Counted from the first letter of the stretch, positions 52,545-61,790 are shown. The stretch is DNA of 64,000 nt from Paractinoplanes ferrugineus (GCF_016862195.1 NZ_BOMM01000012.1:124001-188000); one strand, 5' to 3'. Notes: generated from the sequence alone by a model not told the origin. Numbers and translations: made by a program.

Positions 52545-54065
52545 GTGAATGGTTCGGTGCTTCCCGAAGACGTGCTGCGCGACGCGCCGTCATACACGCC
52601 CAACCCGCACGAGCTCGCTGATCTGGAACTGCTGCTCAGCGGCGCCTACGCACCGCTGACCGGGTTCCTGGGCCGGGCCGATCTCGACGCCCTGCGCCGC
52701 CGCGGACGGCTCGCCGACGGCACCCAGTGGCCGGCCGCGGTGACGCTCGCCGTGCCCGCCGAGCTGGCGAGCGAATTGGTGCTGGCCGATCCGCTGCGCC
52801 GCACGATAATCCTGACCGACCCGGAGGGCGCGCCGGTCGCCGCCCTGGAGGTCACCGACGCCTGGCCGAGCGGCGAGCGCAGCTACGGCGTGGGCGGCAC
52901 GGTGCGCGCGATGGGCGACGGCGGCCGGCACACCTTCCAGCGGCTGCGACGCACGCCGGCCGAGGTCCGGGCGCTGCTGCCCCCGGGCCGGGTGCTCGGC
53001 GTGATCGCCGACCGGCCGCTGCACCGCCCGCAGCTGGCGCAGATCGCCCACGCGGCCCGCACACTCGCCGCCCACCTGCTGATCCTGATCCCGGTGAGCG
53101 GCCCCGGGCCGGACGGCCTGCCGACCGAGGCGCTGGTGCGAGCGATCTTCGCGGCCCGCGACCGGCTGCCACCGGCGACGATCGTGGCGCTGCCGCTGCT
53201 CAACCGGGGCGACGAGTTGCGCGACGCGATGCTGCGGTCCAAAGTCGCCGCTTCCTACGGCGTGACCCACGTGCTCTCCACCGGCGGCACGCTCTCCGGC
53301 GGCGGCCTGCGTGTGCTGGTGCCACGCGAGCTGGCCTACGACAACCGGGACGGTCAATGGCGCTGGCGCGACGACATCCCGCCGCGCAACCGTCGCCTGG
53401 CGATGGCCCCGGCCGAGATCGACGACCTGCTCGACCGCGGTTTCCCGCTGCCCGAGTGGCACACGCCCCCGGCGGTGGCCAAGGAACTGGTGCGGGCCCG
53501 GCCGCCGCGCCGGCACCGCGGCCTGGTCGTGTTCTTCACCGGCCTCTCCGGCTCCGGTAAATCGACCATCGCCCGCGGCCTGGCCGACTCGCTGCGCGAG
53601 TCCGGCGACCGCACGGTCACCCTGCTCGACGGTGACGTGGTGCGGCGCGAGCTCTCCGCGGGGCTGGGCTTCAGCAAGGCCGACCGGGACCGCAACGTAC
53701 GCCGGATCGGCTGGGTCGCCGCCGAGATCGGCAGGCATCGCGGCATGGCGGTGGCGTGCCCGATCGCGCCGTACGAGGCGGCCCGCGCGGCCGTCCGGGC
53801 GATGGCCAGCGAGGCCGGCGCCGGTTTCGTGCTGGTGCACGTGGCCACCCCGCTGGAGGTGTGCGAGCAGCGTGACCGCAAGGGCCTCTACGCCCGGGCC
53901 CGCGCCGGCCAGCTGCGTGGGATGACCGGCATCGACGACCCGTACGAGACGCCGGCCGACGCCGAATTGACGGTCGACACCACCACGATGACCGTCTCCG
54001 AGGCGATCGGGGTCGTGCTCGCCGACCTCGTGGAGAACGGCTGGGTGGAGCCGAAACTGGCGTAA
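52545..54065 (+). CDS. cysC: APS kinase fused to a degenerate ATP-sulfurylase-like domain
   Basis: 506 residues. Residues 1-310 resemble ATP sulfurylase: the entry motif LLSGAYAPLTGFLGRADLDAL (first 20 shown as pattern) is kept, but the ATP-binding QxRNPxHxxH is VIADRPLHRPQ and the GRDHAG loop is STGGTLSG, so sulfurylase activity is doubtful. The C-terminal 180 residues form APS kinase: Walker A GLSGSGKST (333-341), LLDGDVVRRELSAGLGFSK, DRNVRRIGWVA and GLYARARAGQLRGMTGIDDP. This makes PAPS, the sulfate donor for sulfotransferases. GTG 52545 has AGGGGG upstream. Separated by 93 bp from the polysaccharide operon that contains a sulfotransferase. Confidence 0.87.
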   Translation: MNGSVLPEDVLRDAPSYTPNPHELADLELLLSGAYAPLTGFLGRADLDALRRRGRLADGTQWPAAVTLAVPAELASELVLADPLRRTIILTDPEGAPVAALEVTDAWPSGERSYGVGGTVRAMGDGGRHTFQRLRRTPAEVRALLPPGRVLGVIADRPLHRPQLAQIAHAARTLAAHLLILIPVSGPGPDGLPTEALVRAIFAARDRLPPATIVALPLLNRGDELRDAMLRSKVAASYGVTHVLSTGGTLSGGGLRVLVPRELAYDNRDGQWRWRDDIPPRNRRLAMAPAEIDDLLDRGFPLPEWHTPPAVAKELVRARPPRRHRGLVVFFTGLSGSGKSTIARGLADSLRESGDRTVTLLDGDVVRRELSAGLGFSKADRDRNVRRIGWVAAEIGRHRGMAVACPIAPYEAARAAVRAMASEAGAGFVLVHVATPLEVCEQRDRKGLYARARAGQLRGMTGIDDPYETPADAELTVDTTTMTVSEAIGVVLADLVENGWVEPKLA

Positions 54066-54158
54066 ACCCATCACGAAGGCGGAGTTGAGACGTTTACCTC
54101 CCTGGGGGCAAATCGCCCATGACCAGCGTCTCACTCACCCCGGAAGGTCCGCCGACAG

Positions 54159-55997
54159 ATGGAAGCGTCCCGCCCAGCGGATGTCTCGCAATACCTCGGC
54201 GTGTTCCGCCGTCACTGGTGGATCGCGCTGATCGCGACAGGCGCGGGACTGGGTGCGGGGGCAGCGCTGACCCGCGCCATGCCCAAGGTCTACCAGTCGT
54301 CGGCCGCCGTCCTCGTGCAGGCCATCGACCAGGACACCAACGCGCAGGGCGGCCGGACCAAGGGTGCCGTCAACCTGGACACCGAGGCCCAGCTGGTCGG
54401 CTCGGGCGCGGTCGCGGCCAAGGCCCAGGCCCTGCTGCGCACCCCCCGTTCGCCGCTCGAGCTGGCCAAGGACGTGTCGGTCGAGGTCCCGGCGAACACC
54501 ACCGTCCTGGTGATCACGTTCAAGGCCGGCTCGCCGCAGGAGGCCCAGGCCGGGGCGCACTCGTTCGCCGAGGCCTACCTGCGGAACCGCGAGGAGACCG
54601 CGCAGAACGGCCTCGATCAGCAGATCAAGACGCTCACCGCGAAGATCAAGCAGCTCACCACGACGCTTACCGGGATCAACGCCCGGCTGTCGCGGGCGCT
54701 CCGGGGCAGCCCGGACGAGAGCAACCTGCAGAGCCTGCGCAACAACTCGCAGAACCAGCTCAACGGACTCACCGGCCGGCTCAACGAGCTGACCACGACC
54801 ACTGTCGGGGCCGGCAGCATCATCAGCGACGCCCGCCTGCCGGACACTCCGGTCAGCCCGAACGGCATGATCAACGTGGCCACCGGCGGCATGATCGGCC
54901 TGCTGCTCGGCATCGCTCTCGCGTTCGTGCGGGAACGGTTCGACCGGCGCCTGCGTTCGGCCGCCGACGTGCGCGACCGGGGCCGCGTCAACGTCCTCGC
55001 CACCCTGGACGAGCGCACCACCCCGCACTTCGACGACGTCCTGCAGCCGTACGGGGCGGGTGGCCGGATCTTCAACCGGCTGCGCAACGAGATCCTCGCG
55101 ACGCTTCGCCCCAGTGATCAGGTGATCGTGGTGACCGGCGCGAGCCGCGGGTCGGCCGCCACCCTGGTCGCCGCCAACCTGGCCGCCGCGCTCGCCCGCA
55201 CCGGCAGTGACGTGGTGCTGATCGGCGCCCACCTGCCGGACAGCGTGGTGGACGCGGCCCCGCTGGCCCGGATGCTCGGCGTCTCGGCCACCCCGGGCCT
55301 GTCCGATCTGCTCGCCGGCCGGGTCGGCCTGGCCCGGGCGATCCAGCGCACCCCGCGCATCCCGTCGCTGCGGGTGATCACGACGGGTGGTGCCGCCACC
55401 GCGGCCGGCCTGATGCAGTCCCAGCGACTCAAGGACACGCTGGAGACGCTGCGCCGGCAGGGCGGCTACATCATCATCGAGGCGCCGTCGACAAGCACCG
55501 GCGCCGACGCGCAGGGGCTGGCGAGCCTGTCCGACGCCGCGTTGCTCGCGGTCGAGCTGCGCAAGTCGCGCCGGCCCGCCCTGCTGGACGCGACCGAGCA
55601 GCTCCAGCGGGTGGGCACGCCGCTGCTGGGGGCCGTGGTGATGCCGCGGCTGTCCGGTCTGCGGACCGCCGAGGCGAGCGGGCCGGCGGTGACGCTCGCG
55701 CCCTCGCCGGCCGGGGCCAAGGACAAGCCGATCGAGCTCGGCGGCCCGGTGCTGGACAGCGAGCTGACCGAGCCGGTGCGCTTCCCGACGAACACGATGT
55801 CGGCGGCCGAGAAGGCGGACCGCACGGCGAGGGCCGCCGCGCTCGCCGCCGCGAACGCGAAGACCACCGAGAAACCGCAGGTACGGCCACGCACGGCCGC
55901 ATCGGCCGACGAGATCACTGCGGTGATCGACATGTCGGGCCTGGTCAAGGAGGGTACGCGTAAGGACGGTACGGCCACGGACGGCGACCAGACGTGA
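54159..55997 (+). CDS. Wzz/BY-kinase-like chain-length protein with degenerate ATPase
   Basis: 612 residues. Two membrane helices (WIALIATGAGLGAGAALTRA near 20-40 and GGMIGLLLGIALAFVRERF near 245-265) flank an extracytoplasmic coiled coil, the Wzz polysaccharide co-polymerase layout. The cytosolic part looks like a BY-kinase/ParA fold, but Walker A reads VTGASRGSAATL without the Lys and Walker A' reads VVLIGAHLPDS without the Asp pair; there is no tyrosine cluster. It is probably a non-catalytic regulator of polymer length or export. ATG 54159 has GGAAGG upstream and starts a seven-gene overlapping operon. Confidence 0.85.
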   Translation: MEASRPADVSQYLGVFRRHWWIALIATGAGLGAGAALTRAMPKVYQSSAAVLVQAIDQDTNAQGGRTKGAVNLDTEAQLVGSGAVAAKAQALLRTPRSPLELAKDVSVEVPANTTVLVITFKAGSPQEAQAGAHSFAEAYLRNREETAQNGLDQQIKTLTAKIKQLTTTLTGINARLSRALRGSPDESNLQSLRNNSQNQLNGLTGRLNELTTTTVGAGSIISDARLPDTPVSPNGMINVATGGMIGLLLGIALAFVRERFDRRLRSAADVRDRGRVNVLATLDERTTPHFDDVLQPYGAGGRIFNRLRNEILATLRPSDQVIVVTGASRGSAATLVAANLAAALARTGSDVVLIGAHLPDSVVDAAPLARMLGVSATPGLSDLLAGRVGLARAIQRTPRIPSLRVITTGGAATAAGLMQSQRLKDTLETLRRQGGYIIIEAPSTSTGADAQGLASLSDAALLAVELRKSRRPALLDATEQLQRVGTPLLGAVVMPRLSGLRTAEASGPAVTLAPSPAGAKDKPIELGGPVLDSELTEPVRFPTNTMSAAEKADRTARAAALAAANAKTTEKPQVRPRTAASADEITAVIDMSGLVKEGTRKDGTATDGDQT

Positions 55998-57397
55998 CCC
56001 TGGCAGCCCCGGCCACCGTACGGACCGGCGGCCCGGCCCACAGCCCGCCCAAGATCACCACTCTTCCGGCCTGGCCGGTGGCGAGCATCCTGACGCTCTA
56101 TCCGCTGTGGTGGGCGCTCGGACTGGGCGTACTGATCTTCGCCGGGATGGCCGTACCCATGCTGTTCCTGCTCCTGCGGCGGCGGGTCGCCGGCCGGCCG
56201 CTGCTGCTGCCACCGGGTTTCGGGTGGTGGGCGCTCTTCCTCATGGCGGTCGTGGTGAGCATCGGCGCGCTCGGCGTCGACCCGGTCGGCACGCTCCCCG
56301 AGCACGGCAGCGGGCGACTGCCCGCGGTCGCCTACAAGCTGGCCATGTACCTGTCGATCACGGTGCTGCTGATCTACGCGGGCAACCTGACCGAACGCGA
56401 GCTGCCCAAGGCCAAGCTGGTCCGATATCTCGGCTGGCTGTTCGTGGTGACGGTGGCCGGTGGCTTCCTCGGCATGATGGCGGGGCACTTCCAGTTCACC
56501 TCGCCGGTCGAGATGCTGCTGCCGCCGGGCATCCGCGGCAAGGGTTTCGTGCAGTCCCTGGTGCACCCCTACGCCGCGCAGATCATGGACATCGTCGGCG
56601 GGGCGAAACCCCGCCCGGCCGCGCCCTGGGGCTACACCAACACCTGGGGCAACAACTTCTGCCTGCTTGTCGGCTTCCTGGTGGTGGCCGCCTGGCGGAG
56701 CGGCCGGGGCCGGCACCGGACCCTCGCGATCATCTGCCTGCTCGCGTCGATCGTGCCGGCCGTGGTGAGTCTCAACCGCGGACTGTGGATCGGCATCGGC
56801 GTCCTGGTGCTCTACGTCGCCGTCCGGTACGTGCTGGCCGGCAAGCTGTGGATCATCGGGGTGGTGGCGGTGGCCGGCGCGATGCTCACCTTCGCCGTCG
56901 TCGCCACCCCACTGGGCGGGGTGGTCAGCGCCCGCCTCGACAACGGCAAGTCCAACGGCGTCCGCTCGTTCCTGATCGACCGCGCGATCGACGGCTTCAC
57001 CAGCTCGCCGGTGATCGGTTACGGCGGTACCCGGAACACCCGTGGCGGCCGCCAGTCGATCACGGTGGGTGAGAGCGCCGGCTGCGAACGCTGCGGCAAC
57101 TTCACCGTCGGCGGCAACGGCCAGCTGTGGCAGCTCCTCTATGCGCACGGGGCGGCCGGCACGGTCGGCTATCTCGGCTTCTTCCTGTACGGGCTGTGGC
57201 GGTTCCGGCGCGACCGAAGCGCGATCGGGGTGGCGGCGAGCGCCGCCTTGGTCACCTCGTTCTCGGCAATGCTCTGGTACAACGCGCTGGTCACCCCGCT
57301 GGCCTTCATGGTTCTGGCATTCGCGCTGCTGTGGCGGAATTCACTGGAGCGAACTCCGACGGAGCGCACTTCCACCGAGGGGGATGAAACTCGATGA
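55994..57397 (+). CDS. O-antigen ligase/Wzy-like polysaccharide polymerase
   Basis: 467 residues with about eleven membrane helices, for example LWWALGLGVLIFAGMAVPML and LAIICLLASIVPAVVSLNRG. A large extracytoplasmic loop and the RGLWIGIG motif (Arg after a helix) fit the Wzy_C/O-antigen ligase family, which joins or polymerises lipid-linked glycan repeats outside the membrane. GTG 55994 overlaps the Wzz stop by 4 bp and the stop overlaps the next start by 4 bp. Confidence 0.83.
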   Translation: MTLAAPATVRTGGPAHSPPKITTLPAWPVASILTLYPLWWALGLGVLIFAGMAVPMLFLLLRRRVAGRPLLLPPGFGWWALFLMAVVVSIGALGVDPVGTLPEHGSGRLPAVAYKLAMYLSITVLLIYAGNLTERELPKAKLVRYLGWLFVVTVAGGFLGMMAGHFQFTSPVEMLLPPGIRGKGFVQSLVHPYAAQIMDIVGGAKPRPAAPWGYTNTWGNNFCLLVGFLVVAAWRSGRGRHRTLAIICLLASIVPAVVSLNRGLWIGIGVLVLYVAVRYVLAGKLWIIGVVAVAGAMLTFAVVATPLGGVVSARLDNGKSNGVRSFLIDRAIDGFTSSPVIGYGGTRNTRGGRQSITVGESAGCERCGNFTVGGNGQLWQLLYAHGAAGTVGYLGFFLYGLWRFRRDRSAIGVAASAALVTSFSAMLWYNALVTPLAFMVLAFALLWRNSLERTPTERTSTEGDETR

Positions 57398-58623
57398 GTC
57401 CGGTCAAGACCGCGCCCGCCGAACTGAGGGCGGACGACGCGGCGCTGCGCACGCAGTACCTGACCGAGGTGCTCGACCTCCTGTACCCCTGGCCGTGCCG
57501 CACCGACGGTTCACCCGGCACCCCGATCGCGGAGTACCTGGTGGTGCCCGACGCCCGCCGGCCCCGGCTGCTGGTGCCGGCCGGGTCACGCCGGGTCGCC
57601 GCCGCCGCGGTCCGCCGCTACGCCGAGCCGCAGTCGCGGACCGCGAAGCTGAAACGGGACGCGGTGGTCGCGGCCGTGCGCACCGGGGCGTCGGCGGTGC
57701 TGCTGCGCGACCGGGTGCGGGTGACGGGTCCGTATTCGTCGAGCATCGACGGCTACCTGAGCGAGAAACTCGGCCGCGAACTGTCGGTGAGCGTCCACAT
57801 CGGCCCGGCCCGCGCCAACCGCAAACCGGTGCTGCAGCTGATCGGTCCGGAGGGTGACACCTTCGGCTTCGGCAAGCTCAGCACCGGTCCGCTCACCCAG
57901 CAACTGGTCCGGGCCGAGACGGCCGCGCTGGACCGACTCGGCAGCTGCGGCCTGACCAAGCTGACCGTGCCGCGGGTGCTGCTCGCCGGTGACTGGCGCG
58001 GACTGCCGGTGCTGATCCAGTCGGCGCTGCCGGTGTGGCTGCCCCGGGCGCCGCTCGGCCGGCACCGCCTCGTCACCGCGATGCTCGACATCGCCAACTG
58101 CTGCGGTGTGACGTCCGGGCCGGTTCAGGGCAGCTCGTACTGGCAGGAGACGCGGGCCCGGCTCGCCGCGGTCGCCGATCGCGCCGAGGCGGCCGGGCTC
58201 GCCTCGGCGGCGGAACTGCTCGTCAAGCACGCCGGGGACATCCCGTTCCGGTTCGGCGCCTGGCACGGCGACTGGGCCCCCTGGAACATGGCGAACCTCG
58301 CCGACGCGCTGCTGGTGTGGGACTGGGAACGGTTCGCGACCGGGGTGCCGATGGGCTTCGACGCCATCCACCACGAGCTGCAGCGGCGGATCCAGGCGAC
58401 CGACGACGCCGCGGACGCGGTCGAGCAGACCGTCAAGCGGGCCGGCGAACTGCTGGCGCCGTTCGGCGTGGCCCCGCACGCCCGCGAGGTGACCGCCCTG
58501 CTCTATCTGGTGGACCTGGCCGTCCGCTACCTGACCGACCGCCAGGCGGAGGCCGGCGCCCGCCTGGGCGTGCTCGGCACCTGGCTGCTCCCGGTGCTGA
58601 TCCGCCGGGTCGAGGAGCTCTGA
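57394..58623 (+). CDS. Aminoglycoside phosphotransferase-fold kinase of the polysaccharide operon
   Basis: 409 residues, no membrane segment. The C-terminal half has the APH-type catalytic loop AWHGDWAPWNM (Brenner motif HxDxxxxN) and metal-binding VWDWERFATG. The N-terminal lobe includes GFGKLSTGPLTQQLVRAE, with a Lys and Glu at the positions used for ATP binding. These enzymes phosphorylate small alcohols such as sugars, choline or antibiotics. Here the context suggests phosphorylation of a sugar or lipid intermediate of the polymer, but this is inference. Start overlaps the previous gene by 4 bp. Confidence 0.75.
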   Translation: MSPVKTAPAELRADDAALRTQYLTEVLDLLYPWPCRTDGSPGTPIAEYLVVPDARRPRLLVPAGSRRVAAAAVRRYAEPQSRTAKLKRDAVVAAVRTGASAVLLRDRVRVTGPYSSSIDGYLSEKLGRELSVSVHIGPARANRKPVLQLIGPEGDTFGFGKLSTGPLTQQLVRAETAALDRLGSCGLTKLTVPRVLLAGDWRGLPVLIQSALPVWLPRAPLGRHRLVTAMLDIANCCGVTSGPVQGSSYWQETRARLAAVADRAEAAGLASAAELLVKHAGDIPFRFGAWHGDWAPWNMANLADALLVWDWERFATGVPMGFDAIHHELQRRIQATDDAADAVEQTVKRAGELLAPFGVAPHAREVTALLYLVDLAVRYLTDRQAEAGARLGVLGTWLLPVLIRRVEEL

Positions 58624-58628
58624 ACCAG

Positions 58629-59507
58629 ATGGACGTACGCAAGATGCCCGCCGGCGTGAAACGGGTGGTGCACCTGGGCTCCCGCTCCTACGGGCGGCTG
58701 ACCGCGCCCGGCCGGATGACGCCCTCGTTCCTGATCTGCGGCGGGCAGCGCTGCGGCACCACCTCGATGTACCGCGCGCTGGCCGCCCACCCGACCGTGC
58801 TGAAGGCCGTGCTGCACAAGGGCGTGCACTACTTCGACACGTCCTACGAGCGGGGCATGAGCTGGTACAAGGCGCACTTCCCGCTGGTGCGCAGCGGCGA
58901 CCGGATCGCCGAACGGTACGGGGTGCAGGCGCAGACCTTCGAGTCGAGCCCGTACTACATGTACCACCCGCAGGCCGCGGCCCGGATCGCCCAGGATCTG
59001 CCGAAGGCGAAGCTGATCGTCCTGGTCCGCGACCCGGTCGAGCGGGCCTACTCGCAGCACCACCACGAGGTGGCCCGCGAGTACGAGGCGGAGCGGGACT
59101 TCGGGGCGGCCCTCGCCCTGGAGCCGGCCCGGCTGCACCGGCAGGAGGAGCGGCTGGCCGAGGACCCGTCGTACTACAGCTTCGCGCACCAGCACCACGC
59201 CTACCGGGCGCGCGGCGAGTACGCCCGCTACCTCGGGGTGATGGCTCAGCACGTGGGCCGGGAGCGGATCCACGTGGTGGAGAGCGAGCGGTTCTTCGTC
59301 GAGCCGGAGGAAGTCTACGACGAGGTCTGCGAGTTCCTCGGCCTGCCGAGCTACCTGGAGCGGCCGCCGTTCGAACGGCACAACGCCCGCCCCCGGCAGG
59401 CCGACATGGACCCGCGCCTGCGTACCGAGTTGACCAACTACTACCTGCCCCACGACGACGCGCTGGCCGCCTGGCTGGGGCGGATGCCGATCTGGCGCCG
59501 TTCGTGA
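58629..59507 (+). CDS. PAPS-dependent sulfotransferase
   Basis: 292 residues. The 5'-phosphosulfate loop is FLICGGQRCGTTSMY (residues 34-48) and the 3'-phosphate site is VLVRDPVERAYSQHHH with Arg134 and Ser142. The central part has catalytic-type His/Glu in the KGVHYFD stretch. It transfers sulfate from PAPS to a hydroxyl of a carbohydrate or lipid. ATG 58629 has GAGGAG 11 bases upstream and lies 6 bases after the kinase stop; the end overlaps the flippase start by 4 bp. The upstream APS kinase gene provides its donor. Confidence 0.92.
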   Translation: MDVRKMPAGVKRVVHLGSRSYGRLTAPGRMTPSFLICGGQRCGTTSMYRALAAHPTVLKAVLHKGVHYFDTSYERGMSWYKAHFPLVRSGDRIAERYGVQAQTFESSPYYMYHPQAAARIAQDLPKAKLIVLVRDPVERAYSQHHHEVAREYEAERDFGAALALEPARLHRQEERLAEDPSYYSFAHQHHAYRARGEYARYLGVMAQHVGRERIHVVESERFFVEPEEVYDEVCEFLGLPSYLERPPFERHNARPRQADMDPRLRTELTNYYLPHDDALAAWLGRMPIWRRS

Positions 59508-61045
59508 CCGATCTGCTGGAGCGGGCCGGCGGCGAGACCAAGCGGGTCGCGCGCGGCGGGCTGGCCAACATGCTCGGCTCGGCGCTGGCCGGCGGCACCG
59601 GGGTCGCGGTCACCTGGATCGTGGCCCGGTCCCTCGGGGCCGAGCAGGCCGGCGCGTTCTTCGCCGCCACGGCCGCGTTCGTGCTCGTCGGCGGGCTGGC
59701 CAAGCTCGGCACCCAGACCGGGCTGGTCTACTGGCCGGCCCGGTTGCGCGCGACCGGGCGGGACGACCTGCTCGGCACCTGCCTGCGTACCGGCCTGACC
59801 CCGGTTCTGGTGGCTTCGGTGCTGCTCGGTGCCGCGATGTGGGTGGCCGCTCCGGCGATCGCCCGGATCACCGCGCACGAGGCCGCCCACGTGGTCGGCG
59901 CGCACACGACCGGCCTCCGCGTGCTGGCCGTCTTCCTGCCGCTGCAGGCGATGACCGACGCCCTGCTCACCGCCACCCGCGGGTACCGGGCGATGCGCCC
60001 GACCGTGCTGCTCGACCGGATCCTGCGCAGTGGGCTGCAGCTGCTTCTGCTGGCGACCGCGGCCGTGGTTTTCCAGCAACTGGAACTGCCCTGGGTCGCG
60101 CTCGCGTGGGTCGCGCCCTACCTCCCGGTGACGGTGCTGGCGGCGTACGCCCTCAAGAAGGTCTATCGGGCGGGTGAGTCGCCCCGCAAAGCCGAACAGC
60201 GCGCTCTGCGCCGCGATTTCTGGAAGTTCACCGGCCCGCGCGCCCTGGCCAGCGTGGCCCAGCTCGCGCTGCAGCGGGTGGACGTGCTGCTGGTGGCGGC
60301 GCTCGGCGGGCTGGCGGCGGCCGCCGTCTACGCCGTCGCGGGCCGGTTCGTGGTCCTCGTGCAGTTCGCCAACCAGGGGATCTCGCAGTCGGTGCAGCCC
60401 CGGCTCGCCGAGGCGCTCGCCACCGGTGACCGCCGCGCCGCCAACCACCTCTATCAGACCGCGACCGGCTGGCTGGTGCTCGTGGCCTGGCCGATCTGCC
60501 TGCTGGTGATCCACCTCGCGCCGTTCTACCTGCGGCTGTTCGGCGCCGGCTACGCCGCCGGCGCGACCGTGGTGCGGGTGCTGGCGGCGGCCATGCTGGT
60601 GGCCACCGGCTGCGGCATGGTCGACATGGTGCTCGCGATGGCCGGGCGCACCTCGTGGAACCTGGCCAACGTGCTGGTCGCGCTGGTCGTCACGATCGGC
60701 CTCGACCTGCTGCTGATCCCCCGGTACGGGGCGCTCGGCGCGGCCGTCGGCCTGGCCTGCGCGATGATCGCCAACAACCTGCTGCCGCTGATCCAGGTCG
60801 GCCGGGCGCTCGGGTTGCACCCCTTCGGGCCGGGCACCCGGGCGGCCGCGTCGCTGTCGCTCGGCTGCTTCGGCGTACTCCCCCTGATCGGCCTCGCCGG
60901 CCTCGCGCTTTCGATTCCGGCTTTCCTTACCGGGGTTTGGCTGTTTCGCCGGCACCTCGCGCTCGACGCCTTCCGACCCTCGTCGCGCCGAACCCCGGCA
61001 CGCCAACCCTCGTCGCGCCAACCCTCGTCGCGTTCAAATCCATGA
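59504..61045 (+). CDS. Wzx-like lipid-linked oligosaccharide flippase (MATE/MVF-type)
   Basis: 513 residues with 12-14 membrane helices (for example VLAAAMLVATGCGMVDMVLA and VALVVTIGLDLLLIPRYGAL), typical of the polysaccharide transporter family that turns lipid-linked repeats across the membrane. GTG 59504 overlaps the sulfotransferase gene (GTGA). The last 20 or so residues are a hydrophilic tail, RPSSRRTPARQPSSRQPSSR, coded by a 15-bp tandem repeat; it is cytosolic and probably dispensable. Confidence 0.88.
   Translation: MTDLLERAGGETKRVARGGLANMLGSALAGGTGVAVTWIVARSLGAEQAGAFFAATAAFVLVGGLAKLGTQTGLVYWPARLRATGRDDLLGTCLRTGLTPVLVASVLLGAAMWVAAPAIARITAHEAAHVVGAHTTGLRVLAVFLPLQAMTDALLTATRGYRAMRPTVLLDRILRSGLQLLLLATAAVVFQQLELPWVALAWVAPYLPVTVLAAYALKKVYRAGESPRKAEQRALRRDFWKFTGPRALASVAQLALQRVDVLLVAALGGLAAAAVYAVAGRFVVLVQFANQGISQSVQPRLAEALATGDRRAANHLYQTATGWLVLVAWPICLLVIHLAPFYLRLFGAGYAAGATVVRVLAAAMLVATGCGMVDMVLAMAGRTSWNLANVLVALVVTIGLDLLLIPRYGALGAAVGLACAMIANNLLPLIQVGRALGLHPFGPGTRAAASLSLGCFGVLPLIGLAGLALSIPAFLTGVWLFRRHLALDAFRPSSRRTPARQPSSRQPSSRSNP
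60974..61033 (+). repeat. Four tandem 15-bp repeats at the 3' end of the flippase gene
   Basis: Units CGACCCTCGTCGCGC (60974-60988), a diverged unit (60989-61003), CAACCCTCGTCGCGC (61004-61018) and CAACCCTCGTCGCGT (61019-61033) are head-to-tail and in frame, giving five-residue steps in the tail. The copy number is likely to vary between strains. Confidence 0.8.
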
Positions 61046-61055
61046 GGAGGACCCG

Positions 61056-61790
61056 TTGACCACGGACTACACCAAGGTGTTCCAGGACGCCGCGGCGGTC
61101 GAGAAGTACGAGACCATCACCTACGCGCCGGACAGTTACGCCTCGCAGATCAACCAACGGCAGCGCGACTACCTGCGCACGCTGGTGCGGCGCGAGTTCG
61201 GGCCGCGCGCACCGGTGCAGCACGACTTCGCCTGCGGCACCGGCCGGGCCATCCGCACCCTGCACGGACTGGTGCGGGAGGCGCACGGCTACGACACGTC
61301 GGCCGAGATGATGGCCAAGGCCGAGGAGGTCGGCTCGCACGCGCAGTGGCACCAGGTGCCCGCGGACGGGCCGGTGCCGGAGCCGGTCGAGGCCGGCGAC
61401 CCGGCGATCGTGACGATGTTCCGGCTGCTGCTCAATGTGGACGAAGCCATCCGTGACCGGGCGCTCGCGTTCGCCGCGAAGGTGCTGCCGAACCCGGCGG
61501 CCGGAATCCTCGTGGTGGAGAACCACGGCAACGCCGAGTCGCTGCGGCATCTGCGGGCGCGCCGGCACCGCGACGACCGGTGGTTCGCCGAGCTCTCCCA
61601 TGAGCAGATCGACAAGCTGCTGGCCAAGCACGGTTTCGAGGTGGTCGAGCGGCGGGGCTTCTCGATGATCACGCAGTCGCTGCACGGAAACCCGCTGGCC
61701 CGGGTCGCGGACGCGGCGATGCGCAAGCTGCCCGGTACGGACGGATATGCGGTCAACGTGCTCTACACGGCGCGGCGGATCCATGCGTAA
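61056..61790 (+). CDS. Class I SAM-dependent methyltransferase
   Basis: 244 residues. SAM-binding loop DFACGTGRAIRTL (about residues 58-70) and the acidic residue in GYDTSAEM; later VTMFRLLLNVDEAIRDRALA fits motif IV and post-motif regions. TTG 61056 is a rare start but is supported by GAGGAGGA at 61044-61051. It probably methylates a sugar or a small substrate in the polysaccharide pathway; no specific subfamily recognised. Its end overlaps the next gene by 8 bp. Confidence 0.83.
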   Translation: MTTDYTKVFQDAAAVEKYETITYAPDSYASQINQRQRDYLRTLVRREFGPRAPVQHDFACGTGRAIRTLHGLVREAHGYDTSAEMMAKAEEVGSHAQWHQVPADGPVPEPVEAGDPAIVTMFRLLLNVDEAIRDRALAFAAKVLPNPAAGILVVENHGNAESLRHLRARRHRDDRWFAELSHEQIDKLLAKHGFEVVERRGFSMITQSLHGNPLARVADAAMRKLPGTDGYAVNVLYTARRIHA

